NCBI RefSeq assembly: GCF_018802605.1 | Contig: NZ_CP069161.1 | Coordinates: 2,542,001-2,606,000 of the forward strand | DNA: 64,000 bases | Source: Paludibacterium paludis | GTDB lineage: Bacteria > Pseudomonadota > Gammaproteobacteria > Burkholderiales > Chromobacteriaceae | Direction of reading: 5' to 3' | Part shown: piece after piece, positions 34,255-47,384 of the stretch | How positions within the stretch are numbered: position 1 is the first letter of the stretch | Layout of the letters: each line of letters starts with the position of its first letter | Position numbers and translations under genes: made by a program | Notes under the pieces: generated by a model | Seen by the model: the letters and a program-made list of their open reading frames with translations, nothing else | Database searches by the model: none | What the model was told of the DNA's origin: nothing

Positions 34255-34952
34255 GCGCGCGCGACGCCATCCTCGGCCGTTTGCGGGCGGCCGCCGCCAG
34301 CGAGCTGCCCCGCCCCGATCTCGCCGGGCACTTCCGGCGCTTCGCGCCGCAAGACGGCGAAACCGAGCGCATCGCCCGCTGGGCCAAAGCCATGCGCACG
34401 GTGAAAACCACCGTTCTTTGGACCGACAGGCGCGGCTGGAGCGAAACGCTCGCCGACTGGGCGACCGAACGCGGTATCGCATCGTTGCGGCTGCCCGATA
34501 CCGAGGCGGGCCGCGAAGCCCGCCGGAGGCTGGAAACCCGCTGCCCCAATCTGCGTCTTTCCGGCTTCACCCGCGACATCGAAGACTGCAAGCACGAGCT
34601 TTTTCACGACACCGAGGCGGGCTTCACCGGCGCGCGCTGCGGCATCGCGGCCACCGGCACCCTGGTGCTGTGGCCCGATGGCCATGAACCACGCACCCTG
34701 AGCCTCGTGCCGCCGGTCCATGTGGTTCTGTTCGACACGACCACCCTGTATCCCGATTTCTATACCGCGATGACGACCGAAAACTGGTCCGACGGCATGC
34801 CGACCAACGCGCTGCTCATCTCCGGTCCCTCCAAAACCGCCGATATCCAGATGACCCTCGCCTACGGCGCCCACGGCCCGAGGGAACTCGTGGTGCTGGC
34901 CATGCTTCCCGGGCACCTGGATCCCGCCACCCTCGAGGAGGCGGCGCGATGA
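34251..34952 (+). CDS. lutC: L-lactate oxidation complex subunit LutC
   Basis: The 233-residue protein belongs to the LUD domain family (LutC/YkgG). The conserved section GARCGIAATGTLVLWPDGHE and the ending GPSKTADIQMTLAYGAHGP are typical. It is needed for L-lactate use in Bacillus. Start and stop overlap both neighbours by four bases (ATGA each time). Here lutC precedes lutB, unlike the lutABC order of Bacillus. Confidence 0.92.
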   Translation: MSARDAILGRLRAAAASELPRPDLAGHFRRFAPQDGETERIARWAKAMRTVKTTVLWTDRRGWSETLADWATERGIASLRLPDTEAGREARRRLETRCPNLRLSGFTRDIEDCKHELFHDTEAGFTGARCGIAATGTLVLWPDGHEPRTLSLVPPVHVVLFDTTTLYPDFYTAMTTENWSDGMPTNALLISGPSKTADIQMTLAYGAHGPRELVVLAMLPGHLDPATLEEAAR

Positions 34953-36402
34953 GCACGCAACCGGTAACCTTCCACCCGGCGCGCCGGTTCAAGGACAACG
35001 CTCGGACCGCGCTCGCCGACGGCAAATTGCGCGGCAGCCTGCGCGGCGCGATGGATTTTCTGATGGACAAGCGCCTCGCCGCCTTTCCCGACACGGCGGA
35101 GCTGGCTTCACTGCGCACGCTCGGCGAAGCGATCCGCCAGCGCTGCCTCTCGACACTGCCCGAGCTGCTGGAGCAACTGGAAGCCTCGCTCACGCGCAAC
35201 GGCGTGACCGTGCACTGGGCCGCCACGCCGGACGACGCGAACCGCATCATCCACGGGCTGGTTCAGGCGCGCGCGGGCCGGCTGATGGTGAAGGGCAAAT
35301 CCATGGTCAGCGAAGAAATCGAACTCAACCACTACCTCGAAGCGCGCGGCATCACGGCGCTGGAGAGCGACATGGGCGAGTACATCGTGCAGATGGCCGG
35401 CGAAAAGCCGACCCACATCATCATGCCGGCCATCCACAAGACCCGCGAGGACATCGCCGCCCTGTTCCATGAACATATCCCCGGCGCCCCCTACACCGAG
35501 GATGTCGATGCGCTGATCCGCATCGGCCGCAACGCGCTGCGCGAGGCTTACCTCAATGCCGACGTCGGCCTGTCGGGGGTGAATTTCGCGGTGGCCGAGA
35601 CCGGCACCCTGTGCCTCGTGGAAAACGAGGGCAACGGCCGCATGTGCACCACCGTGCCGGACATGCACATCGCCATCACCGGCATCGAGAAGGTGGTGGA
35701 AAAACTCGAGGACGTGGTACCGCTGTTCAGTCTTTTGACCCGTTCGGCCATCGGTCAGCCGATCACCACCTATTTCAACATGATCAGCGGTCCGCGCCGC
35801 CCGGGAGAAAAGGACGGTCCGCGCGAAGTGCATCTGGTGCTGCTGGACAACGGGCGCAGCCAGGCCTACGCCGACGCGCAGATGCGCAAGACGCTGCAAT
35901 GCATCCGCTGCGGCGCCTGCATGAATCACTGCCCGGTCTACAGCCGCATCGGCGGCCATGCCTACGGCACCACCTACCCCGGCCCGATCGGCGAAATCCT
36001 CTCCCCGCACCTGATCGGGCTGGACGACACCCGCGACCTGCCCACCGCCTCGACGCTGTGCGGCGCCTGCGCGGAAGTCTGCCCGGTGCGCATCCCGATT
36101 CCCGACATGCTCATCCGCTTGCGCGAGGAAAGCCAGCGGCCACCCGGCGAGCCGACCGTCCATCCGCTGCGCGGCCAGGGCGCCGCCCACAGCGCGGCCG
36201 AATCCCTCGCCTGGAAAACCTGGCGGCGGGTCTACGCATCGGTGTCCGCCTACCGGCTGTTCGGCTGGAGCGCATCGCGCCTGCGCGGACTCACGCCGTC
36301 GCGCCAAGCCGGATGGACGCAAAACCATGTCCCGCTCAAACCCGCCGCCAAAACCCTGCACGAACGGGTTCGGGAACGCCAGGCCAGCAAAGGATCGCCG
36401 CG

Positions 36403-36406
<4 letters not shown>
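34949..36406 (+). CDS. lutB: L-lactate oxidation complex subunit LutB (LUD plus ferredoxin domain)
   Basis: The 485-residue protein has an N-terminal LUD domain and a C-terminal pair of 4Fe-4S motifs, CIRCGACMNHCPVYSRIGG from residue 318 and CGACAEVCPVRIPIP from 371. It should pass electrons from lactate to the respiratory chain. The sequence GTTYPGPIGEILSPHLIG between the cluster motifs is typical of LldF/LutB. Four-base overlaps link it to lutC and dld-II. Confidence 0.94.
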
Positions 36407-39213
<2,807 letters not shown>

Positions 39214-39277
39214 ACCGGCCCGCCATGAAGGCCGGAACACTGCAACGGGGTCGACACGACCCAGATAGAGGAGAGTC

Positions 39278-40915
39278 ATGACAATGCAAACCTGGACACA
39301 GGCCTATGCCCCGCTGGGCAGCATCGGTTCATCCGCGCTGGTCGCGGCGCTGCCCATCCTGTTCTTTTTTCTGGCGCTGGCGGTGTTCCGCCTCAAAGGC
39401 CATATCGCCGGAACGCTGACCGTGATCCTGGCGCTGATCGTCGCGATGACCAGCTACCGGATGCCGGTGGACATGGCGTTCGCGGCCGCGGGATTCGGCT
39501 TTTTGTACGGGCTGTGGCCGATCGCCTGGATCATCATCGCCGCGGTGTTTCTGTACAAGATCACGGTGAAGACCGGGCAGTTCGACATCATCCGCGCGTC
39601 GGTGCTGTCGGTGACCGAAGACCAGCGCCTGCAGATGCTGCTGGTGGGATTCTCCTTCGGGGCGTTTCTCGAGGGCGCGGCGGGATTCGGCGCGCCGGTG
39701 GCCATCACCGCCGCCTTGCTCGTGGGACTGGGATTCAATCCGCTGTACGCGGCCGGGTTGTGCCTGATCGCCAATACCGCGCCGGTCGCCTTCGGCGCGA
39801 TGGGCATTCCCATCATCGTCGCCGGTCAGGTGACCGGGCTTGACCCCTTCCGCATCGGCGCCACCGCCGGCCATCAATTGCCGATCCTGTCGGTGATCGT
39901 GCCCTTCTGGCTGGTGATGATGATGGACGGCGCGCGCGGCGTGCGTCAGACCTGGCCCGCGGTGCTGGTGGCCGGGGTATCGTTCGCCGTGACCCAGTAT
40001 TTCACCTCGAACTTCATCGGCCCGGAGTTGCCGGACATCACCTCGGCGCTGGTCAGCCTGGTGTGCCTGACGCTGTTCCTGAAAGTCTGGCAACCGGCGC
40101 AGATCTTCACCTTCGCCGGCATGCGCGCCCCGGAGCAGCGCAAGGCGTCCGGCTACAGCGCAAGGCAGATCACCCGCGCCTGGGGGCCGTTCCTGATTCT
40201 CACCGCGCTGGTCACGGTCTGGAGCATCAAACCCTTCAAGGCGCTGTTCGCCAAGGGCGGCGCGCTGGAAGCCTGGGTCGTCAAGTTCCACGTCGCGCAC
40301 CTTGACAACCTCGTCATCAAGACCGCGCCCATCGTGTCGTCCGCCAAGCCTTACGAAGCGCTCTACAAATTCGATGTGCTCTCCGCCGTGGGCACCTCGA
40401 TATTCCTCGCCGCGCTCGTGTCCATGGCCCTGCTGCGCTTCGGCCCGGGGCGCGCCGTCGCGACCATGGGGGAAACGCTCTCCGAGCTGAAACGGCCGAT
40501 CCTGTCGATCGGCATGGTGCTCGCGTTCGCCTTCGTCGCCAATTATTCGGGCATGTCCAGCACGCTCGCGCTGTTCCTCGCCGGTACCGGCCACGCCTTC
40601 CCGTTCTTCTCGCCGTTCCTCGGCTGGCTCGGCGTGTTTCTGACCGGTTCGGACACCTCGTCCAACGCGCTGTTTTCCGCGCTGCAAGCGACCACCGCCC
40701 ATCAGCTTGGCGTCTCCGACGTGCTTCTGGTCGCCGCCAACACCACCGGCGGGGTCACGGGCAAGATGATCTCCCCGCAATCGATCGCGGTGGCGTGCGC
40801 GGCGGTCGGACTGGTCGGCAAGGAAGCGGACCTGTTCCGCTTCACGCTCAAGCACAGCCTGATTTTCTGCGCCTTCGTCGGCGCGTTGACCTACGGCATG
40901 GCCTACTGGCTGTAA
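39278..40915 (+). CDS. lldP: L-lactate permease LldP
   Basis: The 545-residue inner-membrane protein has about a dozen hydrophobic segments and the LctP family motifs. These are [37 protein letters not shown] and, near the end, [14 protein letters not shown] with [15 protein letters not shown]. It imports lactate (and glycolate) with protons. GAGGAG precedes the ATG. It is the last gene of the lactate operon and is followed by a terminator. Confidence 0.95.
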   Translation: MTMQTWTQAYAPLGSIGSSALVAALPILFFFLALAVFRLKGHIAGTLTVILALIVAMTSYRMPVDMAFAAAGFGFLYGLWPIAWIIIAAVFLYKITVKTGQFDIIRASVLSVTEDQRLQMLLVGFSFGAFLEGAAGFGAPVAITAALLVGLGFNPLYAAGLCLIANTAPVAFGAMGIPIIVAGQVTGLDPFRIGATAGHQLPILSVIVPFWLVMMMDGARGVRQTWPAVLVAGVSFAVTQYFTSNFIGPELPDITSALVSLVCLTLFLKVWQPAQIFTFAGMRAPEQRKASGYSARQITRAWGPFLILTALVTVWSIKPFKALFAKGGALEAWVVKFHVAHLDNLVIKTAPIVSSAKPYEALYKFDVLSAVGTSIFLAALVSMALLRFGPGRAVATMGETLSELKRPILSIGMVLAFAFVANYSGMSSTLALFLAGTGHAFPFFSPFLGWLGVFLTGSDTSSNALFSALQATTAHQLGVSDVLLVAANTTGGVTGKMISPQSIAVACAAVGLVGKEADLFRFTLKHSLIFCAFVGALTYGMAYWL

Positions 40916-40937
40916 CGGATCCCACGTGCGGATGTTG

Positions 40938-40979
40938 GCCGGACCGGACGCTTCATGCGCCCTGTCCGGCATTTTTTTT
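40938..40979 (+). terminator. Rho-independent terminator of the lactate operon
   Basis: GCCGGAC (40938-40944) pairs with GTCCGGC (40964-40970), followed by eight thymines at 40972-40979. It starts 22 bases after the lldP stop. Confidence 0.85.
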
Positions 40980-41033
40980 CCGTCTGCGCTACACTCGGTT
41001 GTCACCGAACGGCTCCCGCCCCGGAGGTTTCCC

Positions 41034-42236
41034 ATGCCATGCCGAACCGCAGTAGCGCTTCTCGCGGCTGTCGCGTCCCTGCCCGCGGCCGCGGCGTCCC
41101 GTTACCGCACCGGTGGCGACTGCGACGGTTTTCCCCGCGTGGAACTGACCACCGAGCGTCCGCTGTGCGTCGGGCTGGTCGCCGACAAGCTGGGGTTTCC
41201 ACGCGGCCTGGCGGTACTGGGCAAGGACATTTTCGTGCTGGACATGGGTGCCTGGGGCAGCCGCCGCGGGCGGCTTCTCATCCTTCCCGATGGCGGGCGC
41301 GGCGCGCGCAGGGTGCTGATAAGCGGTCTTGAGCGCGCCAACGCCGTGGCGCCCGGCCCCGGCGACACCCTCTACCTTGGCGTCAAGGGCAAGATCGTGC
41401 GGCTTGATCCTTACGCCGCCGATCCGGCGGCCACGCTGCGGGATGTGGTCACCGGGCTGCCATGGACGGGACGGCATCCGCTGTCGTCGCTGGCCGTCGC
41501 GCGCGACGGCACGCTGTACATCAATGTCGGATCCGCCACCAACAATTGCGAAAAAACCGACGGTTCGCCGCCCGACCCCGGCATCGCCTGTCCCGAAACA
41601 CGCGAAACACCACCGCGCGCCTCCATCCTGCGCCTGCTCCCGGTGTCACCCCCCTATCGGGCGGGGCGGATCGCGCCTTACGCGCGAGGATTGCGCAACA
41701 GCATGGCCCTGGCCGTGCTGCCCGACGGACGGCTCGTTGCCGCGGGCAACGCCCGCGACGCCATCAACCGCCTGGATCCGTCGCTTTCCGACACGGCTTT
41801 GCCGCATGACACCTTGCACCTTGTCGAACCCGGCGCCGATTACGGCTGGCCTTACTGCTACGACAACCGCCGGCCCAGCCCCGAATACCCGCGCGCCGAC
41901 TGCTCGCGCCAGCCCCTCGCCGCCCTGCTGCTGCCGGCCCATGCCGCGCCGCTGGGCCTGCTGCACTACACCGGCCGGATGGCGCGGCTCGCCGGGCATC
42001 TGATTGTCGCCTATCACGGTTACCGCGCTGGCGGTCACCGCATCGTGGCGATACCGATGCGGCAAAACCGGCCCTCCGCGCCTCCCCGCGACATCGTCTC
42101 CGGCTGGAATGACGTCGCCGGTCTGCGCCCCATGGGCGCACCCGTTTCCCTCGCGGCCTTGCCTGACGGGAGCCTCCTGATCACCGAAGACCGCAACGGT
42201 ACCTTGCTGCGTCTGTCGGCGCCTCGCGACCGCTGA
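41034..42236 (+). CDS. secreted glucose/sorbosone dehydrogenase-like protein
   Basis: The 400-residue protein has a short signal peptide (MPCRTAVALLAAVASLPAAA) and a six-bladed beta-propeller related to soluble PQQ-dependent sugar dehydrogenases. Signs are GFPRGLAVLGKDIFVLDMG, HPLSSLAVARDGTLYINVGS, YARGLRNSMALAV and PGADYGWPYCYD near the active site. Whether it binds PQQ or has lost catalysis is not clear. Six or more cysteines fit periplasmic disulfides. GGAGG precedes the ATG at 41034; a longer frame from 40926 runs through the terminator and is rejected. Confidence 0.75.
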   Translation: MPCRTAVALLAAVASLPAAAASRYRTGGDCDGFPRVELTTERPLCVGLVADKLGFPRGLAVLGKDIFVLDMGAWGSRRGRLLILPDGGRGARRVLISGLERANAVAPGPGDTLYLGVKGKIVRLDPYAADPAATLRDVVTGLPWTGRHPLSSLAVARDGTLYINVGSATNNCEKTDGSPPDPGIACPETRETPPRASILRLLPVSPPYRAGRIAPYARGLRNSMALAVLPDGRLVAAGNARDAINRLDPSLSDTALPHDTLHLVEPGADYGWPYCYDNRRPSPEYPRADCSRQPLAALLLPAHAAPLGLLHYTGRMARLAGHLIVAYHGYRAGGHRIVAIPMRQNRPSAPPRDIVSGWNDVAGLRPMGAPVSLAALPDGSLLITEDRNGTLLRLSAPRDR

Positions 42237-42416
42237 ACCGGCCGCGCGCCCCAACCCAGGCTTTTTCGCCGGTTCGACAGGGCGATTCCGTCAAGAGCCC
42301 GGGCCGTCGGCCGATTATCACACCCCGGCTCTGTCCCTTCTAATGTCGCTGACTGGCCGGATCAATGTCCGCGCCTCCGCGACGGATCATTCCGGCTCAC
42401 CGACAGGAGAATTGGC

Positions 42417-43247
42417 ATGGCAGGAAAAACCAGACGGCACTGGCCCGCATGGATGACGGCGCTTTTGCTCGCGGCCCAGGCTTCGGCCTCCGTACCCCAT
42501 CCGGAAAACTATGCCGGCACGGATGGACTGGAGGGTCCGGCGCTGGCGCAGACCTTGCAAGCGATCAGCGCGCGCGGTCATCGGCCGCTCAGCTACAAGG
42601 CGGTATGGGACCTGCTGGAAGAAACCGATCAGGATCCGGATCGTCCCGGATACATCAAAACCTTCTACAGCCGCAAATCGGTGCCGAAACACTGCAAGTC
42701 GGGCAAGGGCGGCCGCCGCTGCCCCCATGTCTGGAACCGCGAACATGTCTGGGCGAAATCGCACGGATTTCCCGGTCAGCGGCAATGGGCCTATACCGAT
42801 GGCCATCACCTGCGCGCCGAAACCGAGCGCTGCAACTCGATGCGCGGCAACCTGGATTTCGCGGAAGGAGGGGACGAGATCGAACGCTGCAAAGCCCGGC
42901 GTGTCGCGAATACCTCCTGGGAGCCGACGGACGAGGTGAAGGGCGACACCGCGCGCATCCTGTTCTACATGGCGGTGCGCTACGATGGCGATCCGCGCGA
43001 CAACACACCGGATCTGGATCTGGTGAATCACCCGACCCACACCGGCCAACCCCAATTCGGCAAGGTTTGCGACTTGCTCAAATGGCACAGGCTCGATCCG
43101 GTCTCGCTGTCGGAGCAGCGCCGCAACGACATCGTCGAGCGCAGGCAGGGCAACCGCAATCCTTTTATCGATCGCCCCGATTTCGCCGAACGCATCTGGG
43201 CGGCGTCCTGCCCCGCCACGGCCGGCCAACCGGCCACGCCAGGCTGA
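42417..43247 (+). CDS. endA: endonuclease I (periplasmic/secreted nuclease)
   Basis: The 276-residue protein has a signal peptide and the endonuclease I (EndA/NucM) core. The catalytic His-containing segment WNREHVWAKSHGF lies near residue 103, followed by TDGHHLRAETERCNSMRGNL with the metal-binding asparagine. The conserved cysteines for disulfides are present. Members cut DNA and RNA without sequence preference outside the cytoplasm. ACAGGAGA precedes the start. It is convergent with the phospholipase gene, 13 bases apart. Confidence 0.92.
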   Translation: MAGKTRRHWPAWMTALLLAAQASASVPHPENYAGTDGLEGPALAQTLQAISARGHRPLSYKAVWDLLEETDQDPDRPGYIKTFYSRKSVPKHCKSGKGGRRCPHVWNREHVWAKSHGFPGQRQWAYTDGHHLRAETERCNSMRGNLDFAEGGDEIERCKARRVANTSWEPTDEVKGDTARILFYMAVRYDGDPRDNTPDLDLVNHPTHTGQPQFGKVCDLLKWHRLDPVSLSEQRRNDIVERRQGNRNPFIDRPDFAERIWAASCPATAGQPATPG

Positions 43248-43260
43248 CCGGCAGGGAGTC

Positions 43261-44508
43261 CTAGCCGCCGGACATGGACTTCGCCAGAGGCAGCACTTTC
43301 GCGGCCAGCCATTCGTGCACGCGGCGGGTCGGATGCAGGTTGTCCCAGAACGCGAAGCGGTCCGGGCGGCAGAACGCATTGAGCGGGTGCGCGTCAAGAT
43401 AACTGAGCGACGCCCCGGCAGGAATGTTCAGGCAAGCGTCCCGGACATTATCGATACCGTACGCGCCGGGGCGGTCCAACAGATCGCCGAACACCGAATA
43501 CGTATCGAAGAGGCGGATATCGGCCATGGCGCCGTACTTGTCGCTCAATCCGTCACGCAGGACCTTCAGACGCCGGTTGTACTCAAGCACCCCGGCCGCG
43601 ATCTCGGGGCCGTTCTTGCGCGATTTGAAGACCGGCGCGCGCGACACATCGGGCAGGTTCAACAGCAGGATGTGCTTGCCGCCGGCCAGAATCAGCGATT
43701 CGATCGCCCGGGATTCGGCGTCGAGAATTTCGTCCACCGATTTGCCGTATTTGATCAGGTCGTTTCCGCCGATCAGGATGGTGAAGAGGGTGTTTTCCGG
43801 GCGATAGGCGCTGTCCATGCGCATATAGGTTTTCCATGACTCGACCTGCTGCACGACGCCGGGCAACACCAGCTGCCGGTCGGCGGCCGCGCCCCCGACC
43901 GCCCAGTTGTACAACGGCAGCCCCAGTTGCGCGGAGAGCTTTTCCACCCACACTTCGCCGTTGCTGAAACGGCCCCAGTACCAGCTTTTCCGGTTGGGCA
44001 TGGTCCAGAGCGACGCGTTGAGCATGTTGCGGGTATCGGAGAGGCTGTCGCCAAAGGCCACCACACGGTCGAACCCCTTGGACGCGGCAGGATCGGACAG
44101 CGTCCAGACCGAGTAGTCGAACGACAGCGCCGAGTCCGCCGCGGCATGAAACGCATACGGCTGAGCAATGCCGCGAACCGCGAGCGAGCTTTTGCAGACA
44201 GCGGCCAGCGTCTCCTGTTTCGTCGCAGTGTAGAACATATTGTCCCAGTCGAGCATGCCGCCGGCACGCCAGTTGCCGTAAAGCCGGTAATAGTCGGCCG
44301 AGGCGGGATCCCGAGCCCACACATAATCGACATCGGTACGTCCCGCATCGGCGTCGGTCCTGTAATAGCAGCGCAGATACGTGTAGGTATTGGCGACCTG
44401 GACGCCCTGCGGCGTGACCTTGTGGGTGGCGCGCGGCGTGACAGGCGCGGCGGCGGCGGAACCGATGGCGCCGACCAATAATAGCGCGGACAGGAAAGAT
44501 GTTTTCAT
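43261..44508 (-). CDS. secreted GDSL phospholipase/thermolabile-hemolysin-like protein
   Basis: The 415-residue secreted protein has a signal peptide ending near AAA at residue 20. An N-terminal domain with RCYYRTDADAGRTDVDYVWA resembles thermolabile hemolysins of Vibrio. Its SGNH hydrolase domain has the nucleophile in VVAFGDSLSDTRN (Ser155). Block III is ILIGGNDLIKYG. The final Asp-His pair is in FWDNLHPTRRVHEW (about 389-392). Relatives act as phospholipase A2 or glycerophospholipid-cholesterol acyltransferases and can be hemolytic. AGGAGA precedes the ATG. A candidate virulence factor. Confidence 0.86.
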   Translation of the reverse strand: MKTSFLSALLLVGAIGSAAAAPVTPRATHKVTPQGVQVANTYTYLRCYYRTDADAGRTDVDYVWARDPASADYYRLYGNWRAGGMLDWDNMFYTATKQETLAAVCKSSLAVRGIAQPYAFHAAADSALSFDYSVWTLSDPAASKGFDRVVAFGDSLSDTRNMLNASLWTMPNRKSWYWGRFSNGEVWVEKLSAQLGLPLYNWAVGGAAADRQLVLPGVVQQVESWKTYMRMDSAYRPENTLFTILIGGNDLIKYGKSVDEILDAESRAIESLILAGGKHILLLNLPDVSRAPVFKSRKNGPEIAAGVLEYNRRLKVLRDGLSDKYGAMADIRLFDTYSVFGDLLDRPGAYGIDNVRDACLNIPAGASLSYLDAHPLNAFCRPDRFAFWDNLHPTRRVHEWLAAKVLPLAKSMSGG

Positions 44509-44605
44509 GCGTCTCCTTATTTATTCATTTGACATCATTCACAACCATAGGAGACAAAAACACTATTTCAAGAACGAAAAAAATGAATTATCAAAAACGA
44601 TGACG

Positions 44606-45487
44606 TCAGGTTTTCGCTCCGAACCGCGCCAACAGGAACTCGACCAGCGCGGCAAGCTTGGGCGAGGCGAGGCGGTCGCGCCGGTACATCAAATGCATGG
44701 GTTTGGGCGGTGGAAGCTCATGCGCGAGGATTTCGACCAGCCGTCCGTCGGCCAGGGCATCGGCCAGCAACACCTCCGGCTGCATGACGATGCCGCCGCC
44801 AGCGATCGCCACCGCCTTGAGCGACTGACCGTTATTGCTGACAAAACGGCTGTTTCCGAAAGCGGGCTCGCCGCCCAGTGTCCATCCCCGCTCGCCGCGC
44901 CAGGCCGTCAGGCCAAGACACGCGTGTCCGGCAAGATCCGCGGTACTGGCCGGCACGCCTTTGCGGGCAAGGTAGGAAGGCGCCGCGCACATCATCATGC
45001 GATAAGGCTCCAGAGGGCGGGCCACCAGATTGTCCTCATGCAGCGCGCCGATGCGGATCAGCGCGTCGTACCCCTCCTCCACCAGATCCGCCAAATGGTC
45101 CGACACCGCGAGTTCCACACTCACTTGCGGATAGCGCTCCATGAACTCACTCAAGGCGGGAGCAACGCGCAAGGATCCGAACGTGACGGGCGCGCTGATG
45201 CGCAGATGACCGCGCACCTGTTGGCCGAACAGCCGGGTTTCCTCGTCGATTTCCGCTATCCTCGCCAGCACCTCCCGGCACTGAAGGTAGTACTGCCGAC
45301 CGGCCTCGGTCAGATGCTGGCGCCGCGTGGTTCGCACCAGCAGGCGGGTGCCCAGCCGCTCCTCCAGACTTTGCACATGCTTGCCCACCATCGGCCGTGA
45401 CAGGCCGAAGCGTTCCGCGGCGGCGGTGAAGGTGCCGTCGTTCACCACGGCGACGAAGACTTCCATGCTCAAGAGACGGTCCAGCAA
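44606..45487 (-). CDS. LysR-family regulator of the adjacent SDR gene
   Basis: The protein of about 293 residues has the LysR DNA-binding domain (FVAVVNDGTFTAAAERFGLS followed by MVGKHVQSLEERLG) and an effector domain. It belongs to the AaeR/YafC-like subgroup by its ARxxPPPxP-type C-terminal part, though this is a loose assignment. I choose the TTG at 45487 because CGGAG lies upstream and the protein then begins LLDRLLSMEVF as relatives do; a TTG at 45508 or ATG at 45466 are alternatives. It is divergent from the SDR gene. Confidence 0.85.
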   Translation of the reverse strand: MLDRLLSMEVFVAVVNDGTFTAAAERFGLSRPMVGKHVQSLEERLGTRLLVRTTRRQHLTEAGRQYYLQCREVLARIAEIDEETRLFGQQVRGHLRISAPVTFGSLRVAPALSEFMERYPQVSVELAVSDHLADLVEEGYDALIRIGALHEDNLVARPLEPYRMMMCAAPSYLARKGVPASTADLAGHACLGLTAWRGERGWTLGGEPAFGNSRFVSNNGQSLKAVAIAGGGIVMQPEVLLADALADGRLVEILAHELPPPKPMHLMYRRDRLASPKLAALVEFLLARFGAKT

Positions 45488-45507
45488 TTGGGAACTCCGG
45501 ATTACCA

Positions 45508-45524
45508 ATGATGCTACTCATCAT
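45508..45524. promoter_or_regulatory. inverted repeat, likely LysR-type operator
   Basis: ATGATGCTACTCATCAT is a perfect 6-base inverted repeat with a 5-base spacer and contains the T-N11-A pattern of LysR regulators. It lies between the divergent regulator and SDR genes. Confidence 0.55.
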
Positions 45525-45591
45525 GGATTAATCAAACCGGGGAAACAAGTCACACTGTCTCCACCTCGTTTTCATTTCCGAAAGGATCATC

Positions 45592-46194
45592 ATGAAAATC
45601 CTCCTCATCGGCGCGACCGGCACTCTGGGCAAAGCGGTGGCCGAACGCCTCGGCTCCGCGCACGACATCCTTCCCGCCAGCCGTCATGATGCGCATCTGC
45701 CGGTGGACATCACCGACACGGCCAGCCTCCATGCGCTCTTCGAGCGCACAGGCAATGTGGACGCCATCGTCGCCACCACCGGCAGCCTGCACTTCGGTCC
45801 GATCCAGACCATGACCGCCGGCCAGTTCCACATCGGCTTGATGGACAAGCTGATGGGACAGATCAATCTGGCCCTGATCGGACAGCATTACCTGTCGGAG
45901 CGCGGTTCGATCACGCTGACCGGCGGCGTGCTCAGTCACGACCCCATCGCGGGAGGCGTGAACGCCTCGACCGTCAACGCGGCGCTTGAGGGCTTCGTCC
46001 GCGGCGCGGCGGTGGATCTGGCGCCGGGGCTGCGCATCAATCTGGTCAGTCCGACGGTGATTCGCGAATCGCTGCCGGCATACGGCCCGTTTTTCCCGGG
46101 CAACGACGGCGTGCCGGCGGAACGCGCCGCCGGCGCATACGTCAAAAGCATCGAAGGCGCGCAAACCGGACAGATCTACACGGTCTGGCAATAA
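45592..46194 (+). CDS. short-chain dehydrogenase/reductase
   Basis: The 200-residue protein has a Rossmann nucleotide-binding start (MKILLIGATGTLGKAVAERL). A shortened SDR core includes DAIVATTGSLHFGPIQTMT and LTGGVLSHDPIAGGVNASTV, and RINLVSPTVIRESL follows. The usual YxxxK catalytic pair is not obvious; this subgroup has VNASTVNAALEGF in that region. Divergent LysR control suggests induction by an unknown compound. GAAAGGATC precedes the ATG. Confidence 0.82.
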   Translation: MKILLIGATGTLGKAVAERLGSAHDILPASRHDAHLPVDITDTASLHALFERTGNVDAIVATTGSLHFGPIQTMTAGQFHIGLMDKLMGQINLALIGQHYLSERGSITLTGGVLSHDPIAGGVNASTVNAALEGFVRGAAVDLAPGLRINLVSPTVIRESLPAYGPFFPGNDGVPAERAAGAYVKSIEGAQTGQIYTVWQ

Positions 46195-46310
46195 CCCGCG
46201 GCACAGTTGCCTTCCCGGGGCGGGGATTCTGTGCATTGCGTCGCCAGGGCCGGACTGGAACACTGCTCCACCTGGCCTTTACCCACGCAACACCACTAGC
46301 GCGACACCCA

Positions 46311-47240
46311 ATGCACGAGAACGATTTTTGCCTGCCGCCCTGGCGCGGCACCCAGATCAGCGGACAACTCAAAGTCAACGGAACCTTGCTTTCCTGGAGC
46401 GAATTCGGCTGGGGCGAGCCCCTGGTTCTGCTGCATGGCGAACTCGCCGACCAGCGCGCCTGGCAAATGCACATGCGCATTCTCGGACGGCATTACCGCA
46501 CGATCGCCTACACGCAGCGCCACTTCGGCGCGCGCGCCGGCCTCGGCGCCGAAGCGCCCTGCGACATCGGCCTTTACGCCGCCGATCTTGCCGATTTCAT
46601 CGACCAGCTTTCCGCCGGACCGGTTCATCTGGTCGCCTGTTCCTTTTCGGCGCATGTCGCGCTGCGCGCCGCGCTCGATTATCCGGACCGGGTGCGCAGC
46701 CTGCTCCTGTTCGAACCCTCCGCCCCGGGTAGACGAGCCGACGATACCGACGCGCGGATCTACGGACGCGATGCCAACGCCATCTACGGTCCGGTTCTGA
46801 CCGCGCTGCGCCGGGCCGATGCCGGCGCCGCCGTGCGCTGCCTCATCGATGCCTACGGCCTGTCCCACGGTTATTTCGACCGGCAGACCAGCCATGCCCG
46901 CGCCATCCAGATGGACAACGCCCACACGGTCAGCCTGCCCTCGGGGCTCCCTTCGCTGCCCGGCCTCGAACAGACCGCAAGGCTCACCCTTCCGGTCGGC
47001 GTGGTAACGGGCAGGACCTGTCGCCCCGCCTTCGAACTGACCGCCCGCGATCTGTTGCAAGCCCTGTCCGACGGCCGCCGCATCCTGGTGCCGAACGCCA
47101 GTCACATGTGGCCCGGAGAGGATCCGGCGGGATTTTGCGCGACCGTGGCGGCGTTTCTGGAGGCGCTTCGGCCCGTCAGGCGCCCTTTGGCGCCGGTGCA
47201 TCGACAGATCGCCGGCATCGCGCGCCAAACTGTTTATTGA
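46311..47240 (+). CDS. alpha/beta-hydrolase fold protein
   Basis: The 309-residue protein has an alpha/beta-hydrolase layout: an oxyanion region EPLVLLHGELADQRAW, a nucleophile elbow, and a late histidine in PNASHMWPGEDP. The elbow reads VACSFSAHVAL, so the usual Gly-X-Ser-X-Gly is changed to Cys-Ser-Phe-Ser-Ala or similar, and catalytic competence is uncertain. The ATG at 46311 starts the recognisable fold; a longer frame from 46236 is less likely. No operon partner is obvious. Confidence 0.75.
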   Translation: MHENDFCLPPWRGTQISGQLKVNGTLLSWSEFGWGEPLVLLHGELADQRAWQMHMRILGRHYRTIAYTQRHFGARAGLGAEAPCDIGLYAADLADFIDQLSAGPVHLVACSFSAHVALRAALDYPDRVRSLLLFEPSAPGRRADDTDARIYGRDANAIYGPVLTALRRADAGAAVRCLIDAYGLSHGYFDRQTSHARAIQMDNAHTVSLPSGLPSLPGLEQTARLTLPVGVVTGRTCRPAFELTARDLLQALSDGRRILVPNASHMWPGEDPAGFCATVAAFLEALRPVRRPLAPVHRQIAGIARQTVY

Positions 47241-47354
47241 AGCCCGCCCTCCCGCACCGGACAATAGATACCCGAGGCAAACAGGACATGCCTTTGAAGT
47301 GAGTTCGACCCGCTGTAACCCTGTGTGTGACGTGCTCTTTATCATCGACCCTGG

Positions 47355-47384
47355 CCCGATTCCCGGTGAATCGGGTCTTTTTTT
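47355..47384 (+). terminator. Rho-independent terminator
   Basis: CCCGATTC (47355-47362) pairs perfectly with GAATCGGG (47368-47375), then TC and seven thymines to 47384. It lies 114 bases after the hydrolase stop. Confidence 0.88.
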
